From positions 1,860,001 to 1,924,000 of the forward strand of contig NC_064654.1 in the NCBI RefSeq assembly GCF_001723175.1: a stretch of 64,000 nucleotides of DNA. Direction: 5' to 3'. The DNA comes from Penicillium oxalicum (lineage: Eukaryota > Ascomycota > Eurotiomycetes > Eurotiales > Aspergillaceae). Position 1 is the stretch's first letter. Each line of letters starts with the position of its first letter. The notes under the pieces were generated by a model. That model ran no database searches. It was not told where the DNA came from and was given only the letters and a program-made list of their open reading frames with translations. The translations under genes and the position numbers were made by a program. Of this stretch, positions 1 to 12,500 are shown piece by piece.

Positions 1-2251
1 CAGGAGCGTCTGCCTTGTCTGTTTGTGCAGTTGTCACTTTATTCATCGAGTGGTCAACCACCTTGGCTTCTTTCCCCGCAGCAACGCGTTGTTTTTCATG
101 CTTCTTGTTCAGGATGCTGAGATAGGCCATGTTGAGTCTGGAGAAAGAGGATCAAATTAGCAGTTTTCAAAGAAACATGATTTGTTGGTAATTCTACTGA
201 CAGAATGAGGCAGAAGAGGACAATAAAGAGGATTAAACTGCTTTTTATCAGCTTCAATTTGGCAGAGACTTCGAAAGAGTTTCATACTTTGAGATGAGTC
301 CACGATGATACAGAGGAGCTTCCTCGGTTGTGTAGAGAGTAGGGCCAATAACCTTATTATCCATGTCAGTTCTGTTCAGGGGGTCTGTAAAGATTCAACC
401 CTGCACCTACATTGCCAACACACTGCCCAACAATCAATATACCAGTTGTCACTTTTTTCTTGGTTTCACCACCCGTGTTGGCAGCAGACCAAGAGTAAAT
501 CAAAGGCGCTATAATATTATCAGTAAATTGAGAGCTCTCCAAGTCAAAGGAGAAAAAAAGAAACATTGCCGTGTCACTCACTTATACCAGGATATACCGA
601 GATCTTGATTCAGGTGCAGTTGCATCAGTCATCTGGAAGCGCCGCATGAAGATGTGATTCGGTTCTCAAAGACTCACAAGATAGTACCCCACAAGTAAAG
701 GCCCTCGGTGGGATGCATCGTGCGTAATTCGCAAAAGCATAACGCAGCCCGCGATTGGCGGCAAACACAGCAGCGTGAGAACTGGCCCCTTCATCTTCCA
801 ATGAGTAGCCAGCCACGCACCGCCCATCGTCGCGATGAGCTGAACTGCGCCAAATGGCACATTCAGCAAAATGGTGTTGAGGGGATTGAATCCAAAGGAC
901 TTGACAATCAAGGGCCCAAAGGTCGAGATGCCTCCGCTGGGGATACTACAGGGAAACCAGTCAGCAAAAGATGAGAATCTAAATGTCGATGATCAAGGGC
1001 ACTGACGAGATCGCCATCAGCAGAGCAAACCACAGCCATGACTTCAAATCCAAACAAGCTTCCTTGACATGATCCCATTTCCATTCATGACTTTCAATAC
1101 CCTGTTGGTTCATTCGTAATCTATCGACCGGTCAGCGATGATTATTTGTTTTATCACCCATGTCTGAAAATGCACACCTTTCAATCGCCACCAATTTGTC
1201 TTCTTCATTCAAGAATTTGGCCGTCGTTGGAGAATCAGGCATAAAAAGACTTTGGACCAGGAAATAAGTAATAGTTTCAGGGTAGCCAGTTCGTGCAGAG
1301 TGATGACTTACAGAACAGCCAGGGCAACACCAATAGTGATGAGGCCAAAGAACAGGAAGATGATCTGATTCTAAATATCAGTAATTGAATCTTCATAGAC
1401 CGATTCTTCCTTATCCTACCTGATACGGCTCGAAGACCGGAGAATCAATGTGGCCTAGGCCATAGGTAATGAGACTGCCAAGCTGAAGGGACAATTTAAG
1501 CATACGGCAAATGAACAGTGGAGCACTGACAACAACAGGAGGACCTCCAGAACGCACCATATTAACGACCCCATTCATCGCATACCAGGAACCTAGCCGA
1601 ACAGGCTGCTCCAGGCGACGGTACCACATCTGTGTGACTGCAATGAAAGCCGGGGCTATTCATGTCAGTATACGGCGCACAAAGTCTTTAATTGGGACAG
1701 CGAACAGACTCACCAATTCCAGCTTCAAAAAAGCCGAGAAAAAGACGGCAGACCAGTAATCCCGCGAAGTTGTTTGCAGCCGCCATACAGGATAACGAGA
1801 TACCCCATAGTAACACTGAAACGGCCATGAATTTTCCCATTGGGACCTTGACCAAGAGATAAGATACCAGCGGCTGAGCGACCAGTTGAGCAAGGTAGAC
1901 GACGGATCCCAACCAAGAATACATGTCGCCATGGAGATGAGCCTTCTCGACGAGACCGAAAACCGAGGCATAGGCCAGCGTTGACTTGTCAAGCTGTTGC
2001 AAAAAATATATGGAAAGTAGAATTGGTAGCAGACGTAAATCGATTCGCCGCAACACCCTCTTGTTGTTCTCCGGTGTGAGGGTTGTTGAATAGCCCGCAT
2101 CTTCAATTAATTGAAGGGCCTGATCCTGCTTCGAAACATGGTCCACGTGGATTGCCGTTGGGATCTTGCCTGCTTCATCGGCATGAATAGACTCAACAAA
2201 GTTGTCCCGCTGAGGCTTCGATGGAGAGATCTCTTCCTGCTGCGACATCAT
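1..2251 (-). CDS. MFS transporter, allantoate permease (DAL5-like) family, C-terminus off window
   Basis: Twelve-helix plasma-membrane permease of the anion:cation symporter branch (allantoate/DAL5-like); the real substrate is unknown. Translation starts at 2251 (MMSQQEEISPSK). Motifs include RLLPILLSIYFLQQLDKS in TM1, CRLFLGFFEAGIG near TM4, and APLIYSWSAANTGG with GILIVGQCVGN in the C-terminal half. I read ten exons: 1714-2251, 1420-1655, 1312-1370, 1178-1249, 1007-1120, 678-945, 588-603, 411-508, 288-352 and 1-137. The 16-nt exon 588-603 (ISVYP) is needed to keep frame and to restore the family motif. About 534 codons lie inside the window and the lysine-rich tail runs off the left edge, so only the last residues are missing. 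It is divergent from the GH31 gene, which may mean shared control or a transported sugar derivative, but this family more often carries vitamins, ureides or small acids. Family assignment is firm; substrate is not. Confidence 0.9.
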
Positions 2252-3335
2252 TCTGAGCAGTGCAGGAGATTTGAGATGACCACAGACAAAATACGGTCGG
2301 AGGTGCTAGTAGAGAAGTCGCTTTGCTTGAACGGAAAAAGACCACCAAACTGCCGAGACCTGTAGAAGAGGAGGAGATGGGAATCCATAGTTATATCAAT
2401 CTTGGAAAGGATCGGCCAAGCCAAGTCCATTCACTGGTTGAGGGGGCTTTCTGGGGTCAAGGAATGCGGGTTGTACCCCGTGGGGTAAAACCTTTGCATG
2501 CTATCCATTCGGAGATTCGCAGCTCTAGTCCGAAGACTATCCCCAATTCAATGACGGCCTATGCGGCGAATCTTGCAAGTATCATACAATTCCACTTCTG
2601 TAGAAGACCTTGAACCACCACCATGAGACTGCATACAGGTGGCGTTGCTGATGGGAACGAATGAAAAGCTGACAACCTCAAGTGTATTCCGTCGCTGGTC
2701 CATTTCAATTGCCGCTATGCAAGAAAGGGCTGTGTCATTCACGGATGTTTGCCGAGATGGATTAAGAATAAGGACCCAAGGTTTAGACTAATGATTTTCG
2801 GCTCGCAACACCGACGTGATCGGCAACCTTTCGAAGCGTATAGAGGAGCAAGCAAGGTTCGGCCAGACCGTGGGGGTTGACGTGGGCGCTTGAGACCTCT
2901 TCGAACGTTGACTTGGCTTCCGAACAACGTCGGCCTGGCGACTGCGGGGCCAAGCGGCAACCCAAAAGACGCATCGCTACGACGCATAGGTCCAAATGAG
3001 TGCCGATCGCCGATGTTTCTGTTCTCTTCGTCGAGTCTTGGAGAGGACTTGACATTCACGAGAGCGGCACAAGTCCGCGAATCATCATCGCCTCTCGGAG
3101 ATGTGCCCCGATCCCCGATTGTATACTGCAACTCCCCGTGGGGTTCTCCTCGGTCGTGATCCCCCATTGTCCGATCGCGGGGTGTAAACACTGGATGAAG
3201 TGCATATGGAATGCAGAGCAAGGTTGCATCGATAGTGCCGATTTAAAACGCTTCCAATTTGCCTCTGACTGAACTTCCCAAAATCAATCTCTCTCATTTC
3301 CCACAAACACTCACTCGAGTGCGGATTCTTGCGCG
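2252..3335. promoter_or_regulatory. Divergent promoter between MFS permease and GH31 gene, with CreA-type motifs
   Basis: No gene is visible here. The spacer serves both start codons. SYGGRG motifs, the Aspergillus CreA consensus, lie on the + strand at 2480-2485 (GTGGGG), 2870-2875 (GTGGGG), 2944-2949 (GCGGGG), 3138-3143 (GTGGGG) and 3177-3182 (GCGGGG). Two of them sit in identical CCCCGTGGGG inverted repeats at 2476-2485 and 3134-3143; the first extends to a TACCCC/GGGGTA hairpin (2474-2487). The cluster suggests carbon catabolite repression. SYGGRG is short and occurs by chance in GC-rich DNA, so this is a prediction. Confidence 0.45.
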
Positions 3336-5996
3336 ATGCCTCAAAAGGAATTCTGCCCTAGGGGATACCAGCCAGTAGCCACCAGTGAGCAGTTGGATGC
3401 CACTGTGCAGCTCCGCAGCTCATCTGGCAAGACAGATTTCGACTTCACATTTGAAGCGATCCGTCAAAACTTATTTCGGGTCACTTTCTCATCAGCAAAA
3501 CACCCCCTCCCGCCCTATCCCAATGTCACCAAACCCGAGACCAATCTGAAAGGTCTAGATGTGTCAACTCGAGTGGAGGGATCCTCCAAAATCATCGACA
3601 TCGCTGGGGTGAGAGCGACAGTTGAATGGGAGCACACACCCGTCGTGACGCTCTCGTGGAAGGACGCGAAAGAGCCGCTGCACCGCGACCTGCCGTTGAA
3701 GTCATACCTTGCCGACGGGCCGGGCGTTGCATACTACTCGGTGCATGATCGGGAAGCACTTCACGTTGGTCTGGGAGAGAAGGCTGCTCCGATGGATCTG
3801 ACTGGACGTCATTTCCAGCTTTCTGCGACCGACTGCTTTGGCTACAATGTCCATACAAGCGACCCTCTCTACAAGCATATTCCCCTATTGATCAAAGCGT
3901 CACCGGAAGGCTGTGTGGCCCTCTTCTCTACAACGCATGGCCGTGGCTCTTGGTCGGTGGGATCTGAAATCGATGGTCTCTGGGGTCACTTCAAAATCTA
4001 CCGGCAAGACTACGGTGGGTTGGAACAATACATGATTGTTGGCCGAACGATTAAGGAAGTGGTTCGCTCCTACGCTGAATTGGTTGGCTTCCCACTGTTG
4101 GTACCTCGCTGGGCGTATGGGTACATTTCGGGTGGCTACAAGTATACCATGCTGGATGATGCGGACAAGGCGCTCTTGAATTTCGCGGAGAAGCTCAAGG
4201 AGCATAGAATTCCCTGCTCAGCCCATCAGATGTCTTCGGGATATTCCATTGCACCCGTAGAGCCCAAAGTCCGCAACGTTTTTACGTGGAACAACGACCG
4301 CTTTCCGGACCCCCAAGACTGGATATCCAAAATGCACGAGCATGGAATTCGTCTGATCACCAATATTAAACCTTTCCTACTAGCGTCACACCCTGCCTTC
4401 CAGCATCTCATTGATGCTAATGGATTCTTCACCGATCCAGACACGGGGAAGCCTGGCTACATGCGCTTGTGGAGTGCCGGAGGCGCTACTGGTGATGATG
4501 GATGTCACATTGACTTCACCTCGGAGGCTGCTTTTAAATGGTGGTTCGAGGGAGTGAAGAGCCTGAAGAAGGTCGGCATTGACGGCATGTGGAATGACAA
4601 TAACGAGTACACCCTGCCAAATGACGACTGGACTCTGGCTTTGGATGACACCATGGTCAACGGAGAGGCGAAAAAGGCAGCCGAGAACAATGTCGGTCAA
4701 TGGGGGCGTGCTCTACACACGGAGCTGATGGGCAAATCTTCCCACGATGCTCTTGTGGATGTGGAACCCGATGTGCGACCTTTTGTTCTTACCCGTAGTG
4801 CTACTCCAGGTACGATGCGATACTCTGCGAGTACATGGAGTGGCGACAACGTCACAAGCTGGGACAGTATGAAGGGTTCAACCGCCCTCTCGTTGAATGC
4901 CGGCATGTCACTACTCCAGGTGAGAAAATCCCCAGTCTTTATTGGAAAAAGCACAGACCAAACGAGAATGAGAGGCACGCCTGTACATTTCCCACGAAGA
5001 AAGTCCCGCATTGAAAAGCTAAATCGATTAAAATCCTAGTGCGAGGGACACGATATCGGTGGGTTCGAGGGCCCTCAACCATCGCCCGAGCTTCTCCTGC
5101 GTTGGATTCAGCTAGGCTGCATGTCCACTCGATTCGCCATCAACTGCTTCAAAACATCTCCCGATAACAACTCCGTCGGTGAGGTCATCGAGCCCTTCAT
5201 GTACCCGGAGATCACCCACCTGGTTCGCGACGCAATCAAACGCCGCTACGAGATACTCCCTTACATCTACTCACTCTCTCTCGAGAGTCACAGAGACGCA
5301 CTGCCTGTCCAGAGATGGATCGGATGGGGCTACGAGTCCGATCCAGAAGTCTGGAATAACAAGACTCTCAAGGATGGAGAACAGCAGTTCTGGCTGGGCG
5401 ACACCATCCTCGTCGGTGGTGTCTTCAGTGCCGGGGTCACCAGCGCAAAACTCTATCTTCCGCGCAAAACAGGCGATGTCTTTGACTATGGCTACGTCAA
5501 CATGAACGCTCCTTACAATTACCTGGCATCTGGTCAATGGGTCGATGTCGAGTCACAATGGCGCCAGAGTATCCCATTGATTGCCAAGATTGGCGGTGCG
5601 ATCCCAGTGGGCAAAGATGTCCACACTCGCATCCCCGATGACACAACAGCAGCCTCCCAGGGCGTCAGTGAGATCGATGACTACCGCGGCGTGGAAATTT
5701 TCCCGCCTCAAGGTAGCTCTCATGACACAGTCTTCACCAACACCTGGTATGAGGATGATGGAATTTCTCGACATCCCAAGACTGCAGTGTACACGCTCAG
5801 CTATAGCTCGACCGAGGAAAAGGTCTTTGTGCACTTTGAGCGTGATGAATCCGCTGGATTTGTGCCAGCATGGAAAGAATTGGATGTTATTCTACACCAC
5901 AACGATACTCGGCGAGTTATGACTAGCTCCGGCCAGGAGATTGTGCCTAAGGGCATCGATCCTCAGGGACGTCTTGTCTTCACTATCAAGGCTTGA
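3336..5996 (+). CDS. Glycoside hydrolase family 31 (alpha-glucosidase/alpha-xylosidase-like), intracellular
   Basis: Retaining alpha-glycosidase of family GH31. Two exons, 3336-4919 and 5040-5996, joined in phase 0 across a 120-nt intron, give 846 aa. The N-terminal beta-sandwich (about 1-230) precedes the (beta/alpha)8 barrel. The nucleophile is the Asp in GIDGMWNDNNEY (about residue 421) and the acid/base is the Asp of STWSGDN (about residue 504). Further GH31 marks are RSATPG.MRY just before it and EGHDIGGFEG right after the splice joint. There is no N-terminal hydrophobic stretch, so a cytoplasmic enzyme acting on imported oligosaccharides or glycosides is likely, unlike the secreted AgdA/AgdB type. 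It faces the MFS permease across a promoter with CreA-like sites. Substrate (maltose, isoprimeverose, other alpha-glucosides) cannot be decided from sequence. The start is supported by a full GH31 N-domain and an upstream stop. Confidence 0.9.
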
Positions 5997-6810
5997 AGGA
6001 CGCTTGGTCATGCTATCATACTCATTCAGTTTACGTGACATCTACTCATGGAGCCCAATGTTGAAAATTCAAAGCAGCAAATCTTATACAGCCATGAGTT
6101 AGAGCAATTAGAGATTCGAACCAGGGGAATGTAAGCCGTATACGCAAAGAAATTTCCTTAAGCGCAGCTGCATTTCCTTTCTTACTTGAGCAGAGTAGCT
6201 CGACTTCCCTCTCCCACTTTGCGCCACGAGAAAAAGTCCAGGTCCGTGCAGGTATCCCTCACCATGTGTAGCCTTTATCCACATCCATTTCGGGAATCCC
6301 GACTTTTCATGGCTTCTTCTACTGTGCTGTGGGCATGGGGGACCTTAGGAAATCAAGATGAAACATAATGTTTTGTAGTCCCATCACGTAGTGGAAAGAC
6401 ATTTGGAGCGGCGAAACCTCGAACGCAGACGTCCGGATTAGCTCGTACCTGAAGACTGGGATCACGGTCTTGTTCAGACAGATCTTCATGCTCAATCCAG
6501 TCCAAGTCAACAGTGAGAAGGGCGAATCAATAAAGTCTCATGCATTTCTTTCGCACGAGCTTCTCATTCTTCACTTCTCGGAAGCTAGGTCAATGGAATA
6601 CTAAGTGGAATCAGCACGATACGCAACACTATTTGACAAAGATATGTGAACACGACAAATGCAATAGATTCTGCGGATCATCGTATACTAAGCAATTGTT
6701 AATACATGTTATTTTAACGCCCACTAGAAAAGAAAAAAAAACAGCCCATCTATACAATACACGGCCAGAAGGGTGGCACTGCGCAGAAAAGAACTTCAAC
6801 CTCGTCAAGC
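5997..6810. other. Convergent 3' intergenic region, GH31 / mitochondrial uS2
   Basis: Holds the 3' ends of two convergent genes. No gene is recognised. A GGTTCGAATC box on the minus strand near 6115-6124 resembles a tRNA T-loop but lacks paired arms and an A box. Confidence 0.6.
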
Positions 6811-8009
6811 CTAATCCCGGTTACCCTTTTCTAACTCCGAGCCAGGAGGAGCTGTACCCGTAAGAGGATCCAGACGGAGTTGACGGGACGTAATGGGCTC
6901 ATATGTCGTCTTTCCTTCACGTGCAATCTTCAAACGACGTTCCTGGCCAGCTTCGCCGGCGCGTCCGAGAACGCCAGCAATCAGGTTCGTGCCCCGGAGA
7001 GTGTCGTCGTTGGCGGGGATGGGGTAGGTGACGCGAGTAGGGTCAGCATCGGTATCGATGATACCAATTGTGGGCACATTGTTCAGGCCACATTCGTGCA
7101 GCAGCACAACGTTCTCAAGAGGGTTCAACACGATCACCAGGTCTGGCTTGACGGAAGGGCGATCCGCAAGGTCAACACGAAACTTGGTCAATTCCTGGTC
7201 CATAGCATTGACGACCTTGGTCTGGCAGTGTCCGAGAATCTGCTGGCCGTTGGTCAGGGAGCCTGGGATCCAACGCTCAAAGATGTGGTAACCTTTGGCA
7301 AGCTCCGCAGCGCGAACGACAGACCGCTTCTGTCCCTTGCGAGTACCAGCGAAGAGGATGATACCACCACGAGCGGCGACCTCTTCAACGACCTTGGCAG
7401 CGCGGCGCAAGTACGCGGCTGTCACGTCGAGCGAGATGATATGGATGCCCTCGCGGATACCGAAGATGTAGCGCGAGTTCTGCGGGTTCCATCGCGATGT
7501 TGAGTGACCCATGTGTGTGCCGGCGGCAAGCAGCATCTCGAGGGTAACATCGGAGGGGCTGGGAGGATTACGAAGGACGTCTTCAGGATCGTAGGACTCT
7601 TGTACGGCAGATCCAAGAGTGTTGAATTTGTGCCCTGGAGGGTGAATGTACTCAGCGTCTCGGGCTCTTTGCAATCGCGCCCGGGTTTCTATCAGGGCTA
7701 CTCACTGCGTCGCTCCAGTTCACCCCATTGATTTCGAGGTGAAGATGTGGAAGAATTGCTTGAAGGCTGAAGATTTCCATCAACAGGGTTCCGGGCGAGC
7801 TGGGCTGTCCCTGCGGAGGGAGTCTGAATAGATGTCTCGTTTGGAATCTCTGAGGAGAGGGATCGGATGAAGGCCGGGGCCTGGCGGTTCAGAGCGAACA
7901 ATTGGCGGCCTAGTACATATCTATGTCAGGAGAAACGCATCAAGGAGTCGAATCGAGAAGTCCAAAATGTCCACTCACCCTGCCGCACAAGAAACTTCCG
8001 GACAATCAT
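6811..8009 (-). CDS. MRP4: Mitochondrial small-subunit ribosomal protein uS2m (Mrp4)
   Basis: Component of the 37S mitochondrial ribosomal subunit. Three exons: 7979-8009, 7706-7909 and 6811-7664, giving 362 aa. The first 10 codons (MIVRKFLVRQ) plus exon 2 form a basic, Ser-rich mitochondrial targeting region. The uS2 fold follows: LLAAGTHMGH, the NPQNSRYIFGIREGIHIISL strand, ILFAGTRKGQ, WIPGSLTNGQ, DLVIVLNPLENVVLLHE, and NNVPTIGIIDTDADPTRVTYPIPAND. The second intron (7665-7705) is only 41 nt; it is needed because the open frame of exon 2 meets a stop right after the donor, and this joint alone restores frame. The acidic/Pro-rich C-terminal tail ends at 6811. The gene is single-copy housekeeping by nature. 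Family call is certain; the short intron deserves cDNA support. Confidence 0.93.
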
Positions 8010-8903
8010 CTTGAATATCGTTGCTGGATGTGGATGCAAGACTGCTTTTTGTGATGGTCTTGTCCGCGCGAACTTTTGTCGGGCTTGGCACTCGACGACC
8101 GGAGTATTGTCTGGCCTTGATGCCTCAGGACTCCACGCGGACGAATCCGCGCTACTCCAAAGTGGGCGGTGACGCCTGGAATCTATGGAGAATCCGAATA
8201 GATCTCCGACTGTGGTCGTCACGAGATAAGGCGGGATTAAGCTTCAGATGATATCTGTGACAATCAATTTCACTCTGCGCTTCAAATATCCTATCAAGGG
8301 AGGAAACGGTCTTGTAGTTGTAATTTAAAATGCCCACTATTTCACCGTCCACCCTGGGTTCAACAACAAATGTATGGTCCAACGCGTCGACTCAGGCGAA
8401 AAAAGCTGTTTCTTCCCACCACACTCATTTGAATGTCACCATGAGTATGCTGAGTAAATTCTTACTCTTTTTGTGCAAATAGGGATAGATTATCTGTGAG
8501 ACTCGGGAGGCCTATGGAACTAAAAGCTTTGCATAGCACCAACGAGACTACAATGCAATTTGTGGAAAGCATCGTCCAGACTTCCCGCACGCGGTCAAAT
8601 CGCTGAGCTGATCAAGGACGACCTCAATCATTTCTAGAATAGATGGGGTTTGAAAGCCGTCAAGTATGTAGTGCATGGTATGTGAGGATATTCTTGAGAG
8701 CCTACAAACCTCGCTGGCAAACTGAAATTCATAAGAATGTATTCTCGAACAAGAATCTAGGATAAAATACAGGTCGCATAAATGTAGTGCAAAAAGTGGA
8801 TCATAACAATGTAAGTCGTAAGGATAAGGATATCGACAAAAGAAAGGCAATCCAGCCAAGGCGTGACGTCAATTTCGCGAATCGGGTAGAGTGTGCGAGT
8901 CGT
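8010..8903. other. Intergenic, 5' of MRP4 and 3' of the glycine-zipper gene
   Basis: Promoter side of MRP4 (8010 upward) and terminator side of the next minus-strand gene. Nothing else was recognised; the open frames here are short and unlike any family I know. Confidence 0.5.
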
Positions 8904-9547
8904 TTACTTCTTGAAGAAGCTGCCGAGCTGGTCCATCATACCGCCACCGCCGTGCTGAGACTGAGGAGGGCCATAAGGACCTCCCTGGTTGGCGGGGCTG
9001 GCATCACGCTTGTGCTTCTTCATGGCATCTTCGGCGATGCTGCCAATGATGGCTCCACCGATTGTGCCAAGAATACCGTGGTTGGCCTTGTGGCCTGCAA
9101 ATCCACCTGCGGCACCACCGGCAAGTGCACCGGCGAGACCACGCTCGCCCTCTGCGCCTGGGGCTTGTTGCTGGTCATAACTGTGGTGAGAGTGTTAGTT
9201 GAACTGTTGATTTATGGGGGAGAGTGTTGATAGGAAGACTGTACATACCCAGCGCGGTGCTGGTCTTGGCCATAGCCCTGCTGCTCACCGTACTGGTGCT
9301 GAGGCTGACCGTAACCTTGCTGGCCACCGTATTGCTGTTGAGAGCCGGAGTTATAGTAGTCGTTGGAGGCAGGCTGACCCTGGCGGTAGTTGGGCTGCTG
9401 CTGTTGTCCGTACTCTTGTCCGTAGCCACCCTGTTGGTAGCCCTGCTGGGGATAGCCCTGCTGGCCATAGCCTTGGCCCTGTTGGCCGTAACCGCCCTGG
9501 TTGTAGCCTTGGTTGTAGCCTTGATTGTAGTCACCGTAGCCAGACAT
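8904..9547 (-). CDS. Q/G/Y-repeat protein with C-terminal glycine-zipper segment
   Basis: Two exons, 9249-9547 and 8904-9180, joined by a 68-nt intron, give 191 aa. Residues 1-100 are low-complexity Gln/Gly/Tyr with tandem YNQG, YGQQ and GYGQ units, a prion-like composition typical of assembly-prone disordered segments. Residues about 110-160 form a glycine zipper (GLAGALAGGAAGGFAG, then GTIGGAIIGSIAED), the pattern seen in 2TM glycine-zipper and Rickettsia 17-kDa-like domains that pack into membranes or amphipathic bundles. The tail is basic then Gly-rich (HGGGGMMDQLGSFFKK). Similar small proteins are common in Pezizomycotina, mostly uncharacterised. Upstream on the coding strand are a TATA-like TTATTTAA near 9687-9694 and a CCCCT stress-type element at 9669-9673, so stress-inducible expression is possible. 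The structural description is firm; function is unknown. Confidence 0.85.
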
Positions 9548-12500
9548 GATTGGTATGAAGCTGAGGTGTTGAAGTGTTCAAAGAAGAAAAAAGTAGACGA
9601 TGGGGGTGGTTTGAACGTGGTGGGTTGAGGTGAAGAGTTGAAAGTTGATTTATGATGGAGGGATGAGGAGGGGTCATGAGCTGCCCTTAAATAAGTTCGG
9701 TACCATCCCTCGGGTGATGTACCGGGCTACCTCGAAGAAACCAGCGATTGCCAAGGTCGATTGGGTACCTGGTACTGCACCCGAGCGAGTTTCAGCTGAT
9801 GCATACCATCAGTCACGTCAAGCCACTGGAAAAGTGGAGATCAAGAAGGACAAAACGAGCCATCAGAGTCCATGTGATTCAACTACCAATAGTCTTCATT
9901 ACTAGCCATCTCTCGATGTTCTCTCTTCACTCCCCGTGTCAGACGTTCACTCTGTATAGATTGATGTCGCTCGTACATTACAGTATGCATGATGCGTATT
10001 CCGGGGCGACAGGGCTGACGGAACTGCCCCCACATCGACGGCGGGGCACGCAATTTCCAGAACTCCGAGGCGCAGCCCCAGGCTCCAGCTTGCTGCGTGA
10101 TTAGCCTCCTGCTCGCTCTACGCATTCTAATTATATCAGGAGTTCAGGTACTCCTGCCTTGTTATTTTCCCAGCAAGATATGCATCGCCACATTTACCGG
10201 AATTTAATGTCTCAATTTGCATGGCCTACGCGTTGAGTTGGGACACTGCAACGACGACAAGCTTGTGGCTGTGCAGGCTGACATACCTGATCTCGTAAGG
10301 CTGAGTCGCGGGTGCCGACGGATCGCGGCCCGTACACATTCATTACCAGTGGTAACAAAACCTCTCGCAGTCACGGAACCCGTCGGCCCACTACTAGACA
10401 GGATGGCTCATCCTTCGGCTGTAATGTTACCGTCTTGTGGAAACGAACCGCGCTGTCTCACCGCTCCCAACTTGGTCTTATCTGCCGCTGGCTTCATGGC
10501 CCCCAGTGAGGCAGTGACACGGCAGCTGCGCGTGCTTTTGTAGCTACTTGAGCCACACCGCCATGCCCATGATCCTGCAGGTTATCCTACGGCTGATGTC
10601 ATCCGCCAATATCTCGTCCAGCGTGTATGAGAAGTTCAGGACATTGATACATCCACACGTGTAAGGGTGACTGTAATCATCGACTCTCGATGTAATGACT
10701 GTCGATGAAACGTACCGGCGCCAAGATCTTTCAATCCCCACTCCGACGCGTTTGTTGCCATACAATATTGTGGCTGCCTAGCGGTAGGAAGTTCCAGGAA
10801 GAGTCGTCCTTGGCTCTCGGTCGGATGCGATCCGTTCTGGCATGAACTTGGGTGCACAAAAACGACAGGGAACGGTTTTGAGCGCCTGATATTGTCAGTA
10901 CATTCCATGCACTTGCCGTACGCACTTGCAAGATCAAGGGAATAGATTGCTTCCGATTCGGTGAGCATGCCAGATGTACAGTATGGATGTGTGTGCCGGG
11001 CGTGCCCATCCACTCATAACTTGCCGAGCATTCGCCACTCTCAGCCCTGTCAGACATACCTGCCTGGTCTTGCCAATCAAGTATCCCTGGACTTGGAAGA
11101 GACTTAAGGTTGACTCCACCATACGTATTGTGCCATGCTGCAGATCAGCATCTGACCGAATCGTGGCAAATCCATCTCGACGTTGAGATCTAATGTCAAA
11201 ACGCTACTACAGTGCATGCATGCTTTCAAGTAAGGCAGGCAGTTGCTCAAGACTAAACTCTGCTAAGGTCATCTGGTTACCCGAGGCGGTATTCATACCC
11301 ACGGATAATCTCGAGTTACTCCGTTACTCCTGTCTACCTACGGATTTCTCTCCAGTGGCATTCCAGGTGCCTATATCCGTCCACTCGACTCCGTAGTATG
11401 CTCTGATTTACACTTGGGGGCTAGGAGTGCATCTGTGGCAATTTCTGGAAATATTATGACTTCCCATTTCTAAGAGTTGCACGGCTGTCCCTGAAGCAAA
11501 GGGATAAGCTTTCGGATATCTACGATCTCCATGGATCGAACAAGATAGTTCAAACTACAGTCTTGGTGGATGTTGTGAACCTTAGTCCATTCCTGCATGT
11601 ACGGTTAGTGATCCACCAACACCCGTCGGCCCGTCAACTGTGGTAACCGATAGACCCCCGTGGAATGGGCCAGCGTCCACACTCTCACTCGCAAAAGAGA
11701 GCGCCCTGGGCAGTCTTGGAACTATCTATGAATATCATATAGCTGCGCCGACGGGACAAGGGTCTTTACGCGTGTAGTCGGAAGTCGTAATGAGTACAAA
11801 GTAGATCTACATGGGTATTTCTTCAGGCTCTCTCACTCGGGTCATACGGACCCTCGCTGTAACGTGGCCCACCTGAGCAGGTCAGATCATGCGGCATACC
11901 AAGTCATCAACCTCGCGGCGTGCTAGAAATGACCACAAGCAGAGAATCAGAGTTTTTTTTCCGAGAGGGTTGTGCCATTTTGCTTCAAAGTTTGTAAAGT
12001 TTCATTGCCTTCTCCGGAATTTTCTGGTGGTGGACAACGTCACAAGACTTGAAATTTAATCTGGCCATACTTGTCGCGGGAATCCATTATTTATTTTTGC
12101 CGTCGTATTGATTTCAACTTTGAAAGAAAACATGTGTCGTTGCCAAATGCTACACATTCACAATAAAGATGCTTCTCCCGGACGGTCCATATCAAAAGAA
12201 AGGGGGCATTTTTCAAGACAATATCAGCAACCCAAGGCTCTATTGTAACAGCAGTCTCGCCTATTGACAGTTCACACTTTTCATTGGGCTCGAATTTCCA
12301 TTTGTTTCGTTTCCCAATAAAAACTAGTCTTTTTTATGCATGCTTATACAGAGTTTGGAGTTTTCGAGTCATTTTCGTGAGCCGAAAAGACAGCCTAGTG
12401 CTCCTGTCTGAAGGGCGACATGCTCGGATTTCTCGGCACGAAGATGAACTCAACCAGGGTCTGCCTCCAAAATATTTTTTTTAATCCGCGTGTTCAGATT

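Noticed and set aside
6090..6130. GGTTCGAATC on the minus strand, like a tRNA B box
   Set aside because: Flanking bases do not pair as a T-stem, there is no A box, and no acceptor stem can be drawn.
9224..9628. Strongly hydrophobic plus-strand frame looking like membrane helices
   Set aside because: It is the antisense shadow of the Q/G/Y repeats: CAG/GGC-type codons read backwards give Leu, Val and Ala.
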